64,000 nt of DNA from NCBI RefSeq assembly GCF_008477545.1, contig NZ_VORA01000006.1, positions 1 through 64,000 on the forward strand, in the 5' to 3' direction. The notes below the pieces were generated by a model, which was given only the letters and a program-made list of their open reading frames with translations, was not told the origin of the DNA and searched no databases. Shown piece by piece: positions 1 through 8,163 of the stretch. Source of the stretch: Roseibium aestuarii (GTDB lineage Bacteria > Pseudomonadota > Alphaproteobacteria > Rhizobiales > Stappiaceae). Both the position numbers and the translations under genes were made by a program. How positions within the stretch are numbered: the stretch's first letter is position 1; each line of letters opens with the position of its first letter.

Positions 1-72
1 ATCGTCATCCTCAACGCAAGGATCAGGGACGACCTCGCTAAACAGAGTTGATGACGGCAGCACAGGTGAGAG

Positions 73-93
73 GTCCCGGATCAGGTCCGGGAC
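73..93. repeat. Short palindrome in the region downstream of sdhB
   Basis: Perfect 8-bp arms (GTCCCGGA / TCCGGGAC) flank a 5-base spacer. Nearly the same word string recurs in the pnp upstream region around 35077-35094, so it looks like one unit of a dispersed intergenic repeat. Apart from this and the sdhB terminator I see no gene in positions 1-271; the reading frames there are shadows. Confidence 0.5.
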
Positions 94-214
94 GGCCGGC
101 GATGAGCTTGGGGCGGAGGGGCCATCCTTCGGCAGGGTACGAGGTGCCGCCTCAGGACGAAGGTTCATGTGATAAGCGTGCTCATGAGAAGGGGCGCGGG
201 CCGCACGCCAGGCA

Positions 215-243
215 ACAAAAAAGCCGCCCTTTCGGGGCGGCTT
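215..243 (-). terminator. Intrinsic terminator of the sdh operon
   Basis: On the minus strand a GC-rich stem (AGCCGCCC / GGGCGGCT) with a short GAAA-containing loop is followed directly by a run of six T. It starts about 28 bases after the sdhB stop codon and ends the sdhCDA-fkbM-sdhB transcript. Confidence 0.85.
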
Positions 244-271
244 CTTGCGTCTTCGGGCGGTCTGACAAAGG

Positions 272-1054
272 TCAGACGCGGCGCTCGACCAGCATCTTCT
301 TGATCTCGGCAATAGCCTTGGCCGGGTTCAGACCCTTGGGGCAGGCTTGCGAGCAGTTCATGATGGTGTGGCAGCGGTAGAGGCGGAAGGGATCTTCCAG
401 GTTGTCCAGACGCTCGCCGGTGGCTTCGTCGCGGCTGTCGATGAGCCAGCGATAGGCCTGCAGCAGGATGGCCGGGCCGAGGTAACGATCGCCGTTCCAC
501 CAGTAGCTCGGGCAGGAGGTGGAGCAGCAGGCGCAGAGAATGCACTCGTAGAGGCCGTCCAGCTTCTGGCGATCCTCGTGAGACTGGCGCCATTCCTTTT
601 CCGGTTCCGGGGTCGTCGTCTGCAGCCAGGGCTCGATGGAGCGGTGCTGGGCGTAGAAGCGGGTGAGATCCGGCACCAGATCCTTGACCACCGGCATGTG
701 CGGCAGCGGATAGATCTTGACCACGTCGCCGGCCACTTCTTCCATGCCCTTGGTGCAGGCCAGGGTGTTGGTGCCGTCGATGTTCATCGCGCAGGACCCG
801 CAGATCCCCTCGCGGCAGGACCGCCGGAAGGTCAGGGTCGGGTCGATGTTGTTCTTGATGTAGATGAGCCCGTCGAGAACCATCGGACCGCAGTCGTCGA
901 GATCGACGAAATAGGTGTCGACCCGGGGATTGCGTCCGTCATCCGGGTTCCAGCGGTAGATCCGGTATTCACGCAGGTTGGTCGCGCCGGCGGGCTTGTC
1001 CCATACCTTGCCTTCCGTCACCTGGGAGTTCCGGGGAAGCGTCAGCTGAACCAT
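272..1054 (-). CDS. sdhB: Succinate dehydrogenase iron-sulfur subunit SdhB
   Basis: SdhB is the electron-transfer subunit of complex II. It passes electrons from FAD in SdhA through three iron-sulfur clusters to ubiquinone at the inner membrane. The 260-residue length is normal. The [2Fe-2S] ligands are C80, C85, C88 and C100 (motif [10 protein letters not shown]). The [4Fe-4S] and [3Fe-4S] ligands lie in [12 protein letters not shown] (from C171) and [14 protein letters not shown] (from C228). It is the last gene of the sdh operon. It is separated from sdhA by a methyltransferase gene and followed by a strong terminator. The ATG start fits the family. Confidence 0.97.
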   Translation of the reverse strand: MVQLTLPRNSQVTEGKVWDKPAGATNLREYRIYRWNPDDGRNPRVDTYFVDLDDCGPMVLDGLIYIKNNIDPTLTFRRSCREGICGSCAMNIDGTNTLACTKGMEEVAGDVVKIYPLPHMPVVKDLVPDLTRFYAQHRSIEPWLQTTTPEPEKEWRQSHEDRQKLDGLYECILCACCSTSCPSYWWNGDRYLGPAILLQAYRWLIDSRDEATGERLDNLEDPFRLYRCHTIMNCSQACPKGLNPAKAIAEIKKMLVERRV

Positions 1055-1119
1055 TTTTCTTCGCTCCGCATTTGGGCCCTGGTGTCGCGTCCGGGCCGCG
1101 TTCGAAACGGTCTGGTGAC

Positions 1120-1965
1120 TTACGTCAGCGCGAAGACCGTGTTGTCGTCGGTTTCACCGGCGTTCCCGTAACCGAGGGCCGGCAGAAGCGCCAGGCAATC
1201 CTCGGCCCAGTGGGACCGGCAATTGGTTTCAAGCAGTATGACACGGGGCCAGAGGTCCCGCGGGGAAGACTTCAGGAACGGCAGGAGGACGCGGTCCTCG
1301 AAGCCTTCCACATCCACCTTCATCACGTCGATCCGGGTCAACCCGGCCTGCACCACCACATCGGCCAGGGGGCGGACCGGAACCCGGGTGGGGCGCCAGT
1401 CGCCGGCCCATTCGCCGGTGGTGAGGTCGGGCACCAGGGTCGCAAAGCCGCAATTGGACGGCTCGGACCACAGGTCCAGTTCACCGGCCTCGGCCCCCAC
1501 CGCCGTCTCCGCGATGCGGATGACGCCGGAGAACCCGTTGGCCGCCGCATTGAAGCGCAACTTCGCCGCCGTTTCCGGGTTGGCCTCGACCGCCAGAACC
1601 TCTGCCCCGCGCGAGGCGGCGAAGAGGGAATAGCTGCCGATGTTGGCGCCCACATCCACGAAGCAGGTGCCCGTGGAAAGATGAGCGGCCAGAAGCTTGT
1701 GCTCCGCCCGCTCGGGCAGACGGCCCTTGGCCAGGATCTTGCGATCGTCGTAATTCGCACCCGGATAGATGCGGAACTTCAGCCCTTCGGCTTCCGTGTC
1801 ATAGGGCCCGGCGAAGAAGCGGGCGACGAGAGAGCGGATGCGCTTGCGCAGGGAGGCGGACAGATCGTGCCGATCCGCCAGCCGCCAGGCCGCCTTGACC
1901 AGACCTTCGGCACGATAGGTGCCGAAGGGACTGGTCACATCCGTCAGGGTCGCCGTCATGCTCAC
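1120..1965 (-). CDS. FkbM-family SAM-dependent methyltransferase embedded in the sdh operon
   Basis: FkbM-family enzymes are O-methyltransferases usually acting on sugars or polyketides; the substrate here is unknown. The SAM-binding motif I is [14 protein letters not shown] near residues 100-115, and the family's later VDVEGFE motif is present. There is no signal peptide or membrane segment. The start is GTG at 1965 or ATG at 1959; an AAGGAG box overlapping the sdhA stop codon supports translation straight after sdhA. It lies 15 bp after sdhA and 65 bp before sdhB in the same direction, so it is almost certainly co-transcribed with complex II. A role in respiration cannot be inferred from position alone. 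Confidence 0.88.
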   Translation of the reverse strand: MSMTATLTDVTSPFGTYRAEGLVKAAWRLADRHDLSASLRKRIRSLVARFFAGPYDTEAEGLKFRIYPGANYDDRKILAKGRLPERAEHKLLAAHLSTGTCFVDVGANIGSYSLFAASRGAEVLAVEANPETAAKLRFNAAANGFSGVIRIAETAVGAEAGELDLWSEPSNCGFATLVPDLTTGEWAGDWRPTRVPVRPLADVVVQAGLTRIDVMKVDVEGFEDRVLLPFLKSSPRDLWPRVILLETNCRSHWAEDCLALLPALGYGNAGETDDNTVFALT

Positions 1966-1980
1966 CGGGCGCCTTGCTCC

Positions 1981-3807
1981 TTAGTAGACGCGCGCCTTGG
2001 GCGCGATCTTCTTCGGGTCGATGCCGCCGTCCTCGTATTTGGTCAGCGGATCGAGGACGACCGGACGGTAGTCCAGCTTCACGTCACCGGCCTCATTGAC
2101 CCATGCGAGGGTGTGCTTGCGCCATTCGTCGTCGTTACGACCGCCGAGCGGACCGTCCTTGTAGTCCTCGCGCGCATGGGCCCCGCGGGACTCCTTGCGG
2201 GCTTCGGCGCCGTAGACGGTGGTGATGGCGTTGGCCATCAGGTTTTCCAGCTCGAGGGTTTCCACCAGGTCGGAGTTCCAGATCATCGACCGGTCGGTGA
2301 CCTTGATGTCCTTCAGCTCGCCCCAGATGGTGGACAGACGCTTGCAGCCCTGCTCCAGGCTTTCCTGGGTGCGGAAGACGGCTGCGTCTTCCTGCATGGC
2401 CTTCTGCATCTTCAGGCGCAGGTCAGCCGTCGGCGTGGAGCCGCTGGCGTGACGCAGGCGGTCGAAGCGATCCATGATCTTCTCGCAGGAGGCTTCGCTC
2501 GGCTTCGGAGTGGCTTCGTTCGGATCAACCACCTCACGGGCCCGGATCGCGGCCGCGCGGCCGAAGACCACAAGGTCGATGAGGGAGTTGGAACCCAGAC
2601 GGTTGGCGCCATGCACGGAGGCGCAACCGGCCTCACCCACGGCCATGAGGCCCGGCTGGATGCGGTTCGGATTGGCGCTGTCGGCGTTGAGCACTTCGCC
2701 CCAGTAGTTGGTCGGAATGCCGCCCATGTTGTAGTGCACGGTCGGCAGGACCGGGATCGGCTCCTTGGTGACATCCACGCCGGCGAAGATCTTCGCGCTT
2801 TCGGAGATGCCCGGGAGACGCTCTGCCAGCAGGGCCGGATCCAGGTGATCCAGATGCAGGAAGATGTGGTCCTTGTTCTTGCCGACGCCGCGGCCTTCGC
2901 GGATTTCCAGCGTCATGCAGCGGGACACCACGTCGCGGGACGCGAGGTCCTTGGCGGACGGGGCGTAACGCTCCATGAAGCGCTCGCCTTCGGAGTTGAC
3001 GAGATAGCCGCCTTCGCCGCGTGCGCCTTCGGTGATCAGACAGCCGGAGCCGTAGATGCCGGTCGGGTGGAACTGCACGAACTCCATGTCCTGGAGCGGC
3101 AGGCCCGCACGGGCCACCATGCCGCCGCCGTCACCGGTGCAGGTGTGGGCAGAGGTGGCGGAGAAGTAGGCGCGGCCGTAACCACCGGTAGCGAGCACGA
3201 CCATCTTGGCCGCGAAGCGGTGGATGGTGCCGTCGTCCAGGTTCCAGGCGATCACGCCCTGACACACGCCGTCTTCCGACATGATCAGGTCCAGTGCGAA
3301 ATACTCGATGTAGAATTCCGCATTGTGGCGCAGGGACTGGCCATAGAGCGTGTGCAGGATGGCGTGACCGGTCCGGTCGGCAGCGGCACAGGTGCGCTGC
3401 ACGGGGGGGCCTTCGCCGAAGTTCTGCATGTGGCCGCCGAAGGGGCGCTGATAGATGCGGCCATCTTCGGTGCGCGAGAACGGCACGCCGTAATGTTCCA
3501 GCTCGTAGACGGCCTTGGGCGCTTCACGGGCCAGGTATTCCATGGCGTCGGTGTCGCCGAGCCAGTCGGACCCCTTCACCGTGTCGTACATGTGCCATTC
3601 CCAGCTGTCCGGCGTCATGTTCTTGAGCGACGCGGCGATGCCACCCTGGGCGGCAACGGTGTGGGAACGGGTCGGGAAGACCTTGGTGATGCAAGCCGTC
3701 CGCAGACCCTGCTCGGCCATGCCGAGGGTCGCGCGCAGACCTGCGCCGCCGGCGCCGACCACCACCACATCATAGGTGTGATCGACGAATTCATACGTCT
3801 TGGCCAT
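1981..3807 (-). CDS. sdhA: Succinate dehydrogenase flavoprotein subunit SdhA
   Basis: SdhA is the catalytic subunit of complex II and oxidises succinate to fumarate with covalently bound FAD. The 608 residues are typical. The dinucleotide-binding GAGGAG is at residues 18-23. The flavin-linked histidine is H49 in [10 protein letters not shown]. The substrate-site motif [25 protein letters not shown] segment is intact. It starts five bases from the end of sdhD, as expected for a translationally coupled sdhCDAB operon. Its stop codon overlaps the ribosome binding site of the embedded methyltransferase gene. Confidence 0.98.
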   Translation of the reverse strand: MAKTYEFVDHTYDVVVVGAGGAGLRATLGMAEQGLRTACITKVFPTRSHTVAAQGGIAASLKNMTPDSWEWHMYDTVKGSDWLGDTDAMEYLAREAPKAVYELEHYGVPFSRTEDGRIYQRPFGGHMQNFGEGPPVQRTCAAADRTGHAILHTLYGQSLRHNAEFYIEYFALDLIMSEDGVCQGVIAWNLDDGTIHRFAAKMVVLATGGYGRAYFSATSAHTCTGDGGGMVARAGLPLQDMEFVQFHPTGIYGSGCLITEGARGEGGYLVNSEGERFMERYAPSAKDLASRDVVSRCMTLEIREGRGVGKNKDHIFLHLDHLDPALLAERLPGISESAKIFAGVDVTKEPIPVLPTVHYNMGGIPTNYWGEVLNADSANPNRIQPGLMAVGEAGCASVHGANRLGSNSLIDLVVFGRAAAIRAREVVDPNEATPKPSEASCEKIMDRFDRLRHASGSTPTADLRLKMQKAMQEDAAVFRTQESLEQGCKRLSTIWGELKDIKVTDRSMIWNSDLVETLELENLMANAITTVYGAEARKESRGAHAREDYKDGPLGGRNDDEWRKHTLAWVNEAGDVKLDYRPVVLDPLTKYEDGGIDPKKIAPKARVY

Positions 3808-3812
3808 CAGGG

Positions 3813-4196
3813 TCAGCCTCCAAAGCCAATTTTGAGCACTGCAAAGATGCAGCCGAGACCAACGACCGTGCAGAAGAACGTGTTGGCCATCAGGGTGAGG
3901 AACTTGATGCCGTCGCCGTGGACGTAATCCTCGATGATCACCTGCATGCCGAGCTTCATGTGGAAGATGCCCGAGAGGATGACCAGCAGCAGAAGGATCG
4001 AGACCAGCGGATTGCTCAGGCAGCTCACCACGTCCTCATAGGAACCGCCCTGAAGGGAGATCACCAGAATGACGAAGGCGGAGATGAGGAACACGTTGGC
4101 GACAGCGGTGACGCGCTGCTTCCAGAAGTGATCCGTGCCATCCTTTGCAGAGCCAAGGCCGCGGACCTTGGCAAGAGGGGTGCGCATATCAGACAT
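3813..4196 (-). CDS. sdhD: Succinate dehydrogenase membrane anchor SdhD
   Basis: SdhD is a small anchor subunit of complex II. With SdhC it binds haem b and the quinone. I place the start at the ATG beginning MSDMRTP, giving 127 residues; the open frame upstream of it is not part of the gene because it would run through sdhC. Three hydrophobic helices are visible. The motif [16 protein letters not shown] carries the expected haem-ligand histidine and quinone-site residues. It lies 11 bp downstream of sdhC. Confidence 0.95.
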   Translation of the reverse strand: MSDMRTPLAKVRGLGSAKDGTDHFWKQRVTAVANVFLISAFVILVISLQGGSYEDVVSCLSNPLVSILLLLVILSGIFHMKLGMQVIIEDYVHGDGIKFLTLMANTFFCTVVGLGCIFAVLKIGFGG

Positions 4197-4207
4197 GATG
4201 TTCTCCC

Positions 4208-4606
4208 TCAGCGGACCATGTAGCCGATGATCCAGAGGACCAGGGTCAGGGTGACCGAGCCGATGATCGTGGCGCGGGCCAGCCATTCGCGGGCTTCGCG
4301 TCCAAAGCCGGCTCCCATGTCCCAGATGAAGTGGCGCAGGCCGCCGAGCATGTGATGAACCAGAGCCCAGGTGAACCCGAAGAGGATCAGGCGGCCGATG
4401 ATCGACCCGTAGATCCCGTTCACGAACTCGAAATACTCCGGACCCGCAGCGGCTGCGATCAGCCACCAGGCCAAAAGAAGCGTCCCGAAATAAAGTGCTC
4501 CACCGGTGATGCGGTGAAGAATCGACATGACCATCGTCAGGATCAGCTTGTAGATCTGAAGATGGGGCGACAGGGGGCGGTTGCCCCGCAGGTCGGCATT
4601 CGACAT
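4208..4606 (-). CDS. sdhC: Succinate dehydrogenase cytochrome b556 subunit SdhC
   Basis: SdhC is the haem b-binding membrane anchor of complex II and the first gene of the sdh operon. The family signatures [10 protein letters not shown] and SILHRITG are near the N-terminus. The haem-ligand region is [15 protein letters not shown]. Three transmembrane helices are apparent and the 132-residue length is normal. A promoter-like element and two palindromes lie in the 100 bp upstream. Confidence 0.96.
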   Translation of the reverse strand: MSNADLRGNRPLSPHLQIYKLILTMVMSILHRITGGALYFGTLLLAWWLIAAAAGPEYFEFVNGIYGSIIGRLILFGFTWALVHHMLGGLRHFIWDMGAGFGREAREWLARATIIGSVTLTLVLWIIGYMVR

Positions 4607-4631
4607 GGAAATCTCTCCCGTACGACGCCAG

Positions 4632-4652
4632 TTTACGCTGACGTAAACGTAA
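4632..4652. promoter_or_regulatory. Candidate MerR/LiuR-like operator in the sdhC leader
   Basis: The sequence contains a perfect inverted repeat TTTACG-CTGA-CGTAAA, immediately followed by a further CGTAA half. The ACGTAAAC-rich composition resembles sites described for LiuR-type MerR regulators of branched-chain and fatty-acid catabolism in proteobacteria. That resemblance is inference. It would sit in the sdhC 5' untranslated region, just downstream of the likely start of transcription. Confidence 0.4.
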
Positions 4653-4669
4653 CCTTCTCAAGGCGTTGT

Positions 4670-4706
4670 CTAGAAGCGTTCTAGCGCCAACGTCTCCATT
4701 CGTCAA
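4670..4706 (-). promoter_or_regulatory. Candidate sdhC promoter with palindromic -10 region
   Basis: Read on the minus strand, TTGACG (4701-4706) is followed after 17 bases by TAGAAC (4678-4683), an acceptable sigma-70-type pair. The -10 element lies inside the perfect palindrome CTAGAA-GCG-TTCTAG at 4670-4684, so a regulator bound there would block the promoter. No experimental data are available. Confidence 0.45.
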
Positions 4707-4873
4707 AGCATCGTATGGGGGAAATCTAAACGAGATTTGTGCCGGAAAGCCGATTTTTCAGCGCATTGGACAGGACGGCCACCGGCATCGACCATTTAAA
4801 CCGATTGATCCCGGCAAAAGGTTATACGTGCCGACAAAGTTTCATGCTCGGTCAAGTCAAGGTGATGGTCGGG

Positions 4874-5542
4874 TCAGATCGCCTGACCTGCCTTCATGCG
4901 CTTGAAGAGATGCATCATGAAGATGGTGGCGAAGATTGGCGTCACGAGATTGAGGATCGGAACGGCCAGAACGCCCGCGATCACCAGTCCGCCCATGAAG
5001 ACGGTGCCGCTGCGCGCCCGGCGCAGGGCCTTGGCCTCGGCCACCGGCATGAAGCGGGTCGCGGCGAATTCGAAGAACTCGCGTCCGAGCAGGTAGCCGT
5101 TGACGAGGAAGAAGGCGACCAGGTTGACCCCGGGAATGAGCAGCAGGAACAGGGCAAAGATATTGCCCAGGATCACCACGCCGGTGAAGCGGATCGCCAT
5201 CAGGATGGAGGGAATGAAGGCCATGGCGCGGCCGGGCCGGTCGTTCGGGTAATCCCGCGTCTCGACCAGATCGGCAATCTCGTCCTGGAAAAGACCTGCG
5301 AGCAGGGCGGAAACCGGGGCGATAAGGAAGCCGAGGACAAAGATCGCGCCGATGCCGGTCAGCAGGGCCAGAACCGTTTCCATCCAGCCGTAAGGCAGCT
5401 CGACGAAGCCGGCGAGGACGCCCTGCAGCCCGACCCAGATGGCCAGCAGGATGCCGAGGGTCAGGCCCAGCATCTTCAGGAAGATCGCCCGGAACGGGGC
5501 TTCGAAAACCTGGGACATGGCACGGGAAGCTGCGGGGAACAT
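4874..5542 (-). CDS. CysZ/EI24-family integral membrane protein
   Basis: This protein resembles the EI24/CysZ family, often annotated as sulfate transporter family protein. CysZ itself takes up sulfate; whether this one does is not shown. I chose the ATG beginning MFPAASRAMSQ (222 residues) because alphaproteobacterial relatives begin at this point. A longer frame reaches 5638, and a TTG at 5557 with a GAGGAG box is another option. Four or more hydrophobic helices are visible, with a conserved-looking VNGYLLGREFFE segment in the loop. It follows an isochorismatase-like gene in the same direction after 150 bp. Confidence 0.8.
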   Translation of the reverse strand: MFPAASRAMSQVFEAPFRAIFLKMLGLTLGILLAIWVGLQGVLAGFVELPYGWMETVLALLTGIGAIFVLGFLIAPVSALLAGLFQDEIADLVETRDYPNDRPGRAMAFIPSILMAIRFTGVVILGNIFALFLLLIPGVNLVAFFLVNGYLLGREFFEFAATRFMPVAEAKALRRARSGTVFMGGLVIAGVLAVPILNLVTPIFATIFMMHLFKRMKAGQAI

Positions 5543-5692
5543 GGTGACTTTCGACAATTGGTGGCGCGTCTCCTCGAGATAGGGAAGATGGGCGGTCGAT
5601 GCAAGGCCGGCCCGGGCCCGGATCTGACCCGGCAGCACGGATCCCCGCAGCCCTGATCCCCCGACGCCCAGCTCATGGCCACGTGGGGCAGG

Positions 5693-6316
5693 CTAGAGGA
5701 CAGTCGCGCCCTCAGCAGCCAGTTGCTTGAACGCCTTCTGCCGGGCGGTCTCGTCGGTCGCCAGAATGGCCTCGCTTGCAAGCTCGACCTGGAAACCTCG
5801 CGCGAGGCCCGCCTGGGCCGTCCGGGCGACGCAATAGCACGCGTCCAGCCCGCAGATGCGGAGGGTCCCGACGTTCAGGCTGGCCAGAAGCCGGTCGAGC
5901 TCTCCTGTTTCAAAGGCGTCCTGCACGCGCTTGATCAGGATGTGGTCCGGCGCGGCCTTGAAGGGCGCGGCCAGATCTGTGCCCGACGTTCCCGCGATGG
6001 CCTGCCCCTTCATCACCAGGCGAGCCAGAACCCGCGTTGACGGGATCGACCATTCCTGGCGAACCGCGATGACCGGCGTTCCGCTGGCCCTTGCCGCGGC
6101 AACTTCCGCCAGGACCGCCGCTTGCGCCCGTGCCTTGCTCGCGTCGCTGTAGGCGCGGCCGGCCCAGAAGACGGCCTGCAGGTCGATCAGCAGCAGCGCC
6201 CTGCCAGACCTTTCGCCGATCCGCTCGCCCCGGCTCACCCTTCCGATCAGCCGGATGCCATTGGCGAGCCAGAGGAAGACCGCGACCACGGGAGCCGCAA
6301 CAAGGAGCCAGATCAT
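5693..6316 (-). CDS. Isochorismatase-family cysteine hydrolase with an N-terminal membrane anchor
   Basis: Members of this fold hydrolyse isochorismate, nicotinamide or other amides; the substrate here cannot be told. The expected catalytic triad is present: D45 (LLLIDLQ), K129 (ILIKRVQ) and C162 (ACYCVARTA). The first 20 residues form a hydrophobic helix, which is unusual because most family members are soluble; it may be a membrane anchor. The gene overlaps the upstream MarR gene by four bases (ATGA), so the two are translationally coupled. The regulator probably controls the pair. Confidence 0.85.
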   Translation of the reverse strand: MIWLLVAAPVVAVFLWLANGIRLIGRVSRGERIGERSGRALLLIDLQAVFWAGRAYSDASKARAQAAVLAEVAAARASGTPVIAVRQEWSIPSTRVLARLVMKGQAIAGTSGTDLAAPFKAAPDHILIKRVQDAFETGELDRLLASLNVGTLRICGLDACYCVARTAQAGLARGFQVELASEAILATDETARQKAFKQLAAEGATVL

Positions 6317-6777
6317 TCGCGTTCCTCCTTCACGGCGGTCTTCATCTTCTGCAGGAGCGCCGAGGTCACCTGCAACGTCGTCCGGACCTCATCCGGATTC
6401 AGCTCGGCACCGAGCGCCGCGACGATCTCGAGCTCGCGCTCCGTGACCCGCGCAATCAGCTGCTCTCCCTTGCCGGTCAGGGCGATGAGCGGCGAGGCCC
6501 TGTGCCTCGGGTTGTCCTGTTTCCGGGTCAGGCCTTCTGCCAGCGTTTCATTGACCATCACCTGCACGTATTGCCGCTTGATCTCCAGATGAACGGCAAT
6601 GTCCGGCACACTCAGGCTGCCGTGCCTCAGCAGGATCTCGAGGACGGCGCGCGCCCTCACGGTCAGGCCGGTGCCCTGGAGCCCCTGCTCCACCAGCGTC
6701 TCGGCCGCCTGCATCAGCGGGCGCGACATCCAGATAATCTTGTAAAGATCGTCATGCTTCATCATGACATTAGTCAT
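6313..6777 (-). CDS. MarR-family transcriptional regulator
   Basis: This 154-residue winged-helix protein has the MarR layout: a dimerisation helix (MQAAETLVEQ), a helix-turn-helix near SVPDIAVHLEIKRQYVQ, and a wing with RKQDNPRHRASPLIALTGKG. Such proteins repress nearby genes and release DNA when they bind phenolic or other small ligands. It is the first gene of a unit with an isochorismatase-like hydrolase. Two palindromes cover its start codon and upstream region, so it is probably autoregulated. The ATG at 6777 was chosen; a start at MMKHDD is also possible. Confidence 0.9.
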   Translation of the reverse strand: MTNVMMKHDDLYKIIWMSRPLMQAAETLVEQGLQGTGLTVRARAVLEILLRHGSLSVPDIAVHLEIKRQYVQVMVNETLAEGLTRKQDNPRHRASPLIALTGKGEQLIARVTERELEIVAALGAELNPDEVRTTLQVTSALLQKMKTAVKEERE

Positions 6778-6802
6778 GTCAGATTGACATGTATGATGTC
6801 AA
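6764..6802. promoter_or_regulatory. Two palindromes, candidate MarR operators
   Basis: ATGAC-ATTA-GTCAT (6764-6777) overlaps the start codon of the MarR gene. TTGACAT-GTATG-ATGTCAA (6784-6802) lies directly upstream with perfect 7-bp arms. They share the TGACAT word, as expected for two sites of one dimeric regulator. TTGACA in the second site could also serve as the -35 box. Binding by the adjacent MarR protein is inferred. Confidence 0.6.
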
Positions 6803-6915
6803 AATATTTCTGATCGAGAGGCCACAGGCAATACCCGGTCTGCGTGGCGCCGGTCGTGGCACGGAACAGTTGTGAATGAGGCGGGTGTCTGCGCGGGTCC
6901 GGCGTGCTGGACGTG

Positions 6916-7524
6916 TCAGACCCGAGTGCGGGCCTTCAGGGCTTGGGCAAGCGTGCCCTCGTCGAGATAGTCGAGTTCGCCGCCCACCGGCACGCCATGG
7001 GCAAGGCGGGTGACGTTGACGTCGAGACCGGTCAGCCGGTCCATGATGTAATGGGCCGTGGTCTGACCCTCGACGGTGGCGTTGATCGCGAGGATCACCT
7101 CGGCGACCTCTCCCGACCGGCAGCGCTCGACCAGGCTCTCGATGTTGAGGTCTTCCGGCCCCACGCCGTCGAGCGGCGACAGGGTGCCGCCGAGCACGTG
7201 ATAGGGCGCGTTGATGGCCGCCGCCCGTTCCAGGGCCCAGAGATCGGCCACGTCTTCCACCACCACCAGAACCGAGCGGTCACGCTTCGGGTCGGCACAG
7301 ATGGCGCAAGGGTTGGTGGTGTCCACGGTGCCGCAGGTGTCGCAGACGCCGACCTTCGCCACCGCCACGCCCATGGCCTCGGCCAGCGGAACGAGCAGCT
7401 GCTCCTTCTTCTTGATGAGCTGAAGCGCCGCACGGCGCGCCGAGCGCGGCCCGAGCCCGGGCAGGCGGGCGAGCAGCTGGATCAGGCGCTCGATTTCAGG
7501 ACCGACAACTTTGTTCTGCGCCAT
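6916..7524 (-). CDS. recR: Recombination protein RecR
   Basis: RecR works with RecF and RecO to load RecA at gaps during recombinational repair. The 202 residues show the order helix-hairpin-helix ([14 protein letters not shown]), a C4 zinc finger (C61, C64, C73, C76) and a Toprim domain ([16 protein letters not shown]). The C-terminal Walker B-like segment is present. It lies last in the classic dnaX-ybaB-recR order, separated from ybaB by a 130-bp palindromic repeat. Confidence 0.97.
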   Translation of the reverse strand: MAQNKVVGPEIERLIQLLARLPGLGPRSARRAALQLIKKKEQLLVPLAEAMGVAVAKVGVCDTCGTVDTTNPCAICADPKRDRSVLVVVEDVADLWALERAAAINAPYHVLGGTLSPLDGVGPEDLNIESLVERCRSGEVAEVILAINATVEGQTTAHYIMDRLTGLDVNVTRLAHGVPVGGELDYLDEGTLAQALKARTRV

Positions 7525-7550
7525 CGTTTCACATCTTCACATTCGGAAAT

Positions 7551-7680
7551 CCGCCCTCACCCGGACCTCGCGGTCCGACCTCTCCCCCGCCGGGGAGAGG
7601 TTGATTGGCGCATGCCTTTCGGCCTGTCCCCTTCGCCTCTTCAAGGGGAGAAGGTGCCCCGGAGGGGCGGATGAGGGGTG
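7551..7680. repeat. Dispersed palindromic intergenic repeat between ybaB and recR
   Basis: The element is built of nested hairpins: GGACC-TCGC-GGTCC, then CCTCTCCCC-CGCC-GGGGAGAGG, then TCCCCTT/AAGGGGA and GCCCC-GGA-GGGGC. Its ends are complementary (CCCTCACCCG against CGGATGAGGGG). A shorter copy of the left half is found at 16028-16074. Such mosaic palindromes are common between genes in rhizobial genomes. It would be transcribed between ybaB and recR and could lower recR expression. Confidence 0.75.
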
Positions 7681-7691
7681 TCAATCAAGAC

Positions 7692-8012
7692 TCAGAACGG
7701 CAGCTTCATGCCTGCGGGAAGGCCCATGCCGCTCATCAGCTCCTGGGTCTTTTCCTGCATCTGAGTCTCGGCCTTGACGCGGGCTTCCGTGTGGGCGGCG
7801 ATGATCAGGTCTTCCAGGATCTCCACGTCCTCTTCCTTGAAGAGAGACGGGTCGATCTTGAGGGAGCGGATCTCGCCCTTGCCGGCGATGGTGATCTTGA
7901 CCAGGCCGCCACCGGCGGTGCCTTCGGTCTCGATCTCGGCAAAGGCCTGCTGCAGGTCGCCCATCTTTTCCTGCATCTGCTTGGCCTGCTTCATCATCTT
8001 GAGGAAGTCCAT
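7692..8012 (-). CDS. ybaB: YbaB/EbfC-family nucleoid-associated protein
   Basis: YbaB proteins are small DNA-binding dimers, commonly encoded between dnaX and recR, with a proposed role in nucleoid organisation or repair. I place the start at MDFLKMMKQAKQ (106 residues); an ATG five codons earlier is possible. The N-terminal helix is rich in K, M and Q. The central signature is KITIAGKGEIRSLKIDPSL. The C-terminus ends in the flexible GMGLPAGMKLPF typical of the family. Confidence 0.93.
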   Translation of the reverse strand: MDFLKMMKQAKQMQEKMGDLQQAFAEIETEGTAGGGLVKITIAGKGEIRSLKIDPSLFKEEDVEILEDLIIAAHTEARVKAETQMQEKTQELMSGMGLPAGMKLPF

Positions 8013-8163
8013 GATCCCCGTCTCCATGCTGTGGGTCTGTGTGTTTGCGGTCGGCCCCGCGAAGGGGCCGGGTCCGGTCTCTGCCCCTGCCTTAGTGCAG
8101 CGGGCGGCCGGTGACAATTCCCTATGTCAGGTGCCACTGTCTGGTCCCTATATCGGGAGCCGG

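Noticed and set aside
48..380. Possible small gene at the left edge
   Set aside because: It overlaps the sdhB terminator and the 3' end of sdhB on the opposite strand; there is no ribosome binding site and no homology is recognisable.
1072..3927. A 951-codon plus-strand open frame opposite sdhA
   Set aside because: Antisense shadow of a well-supported gene.
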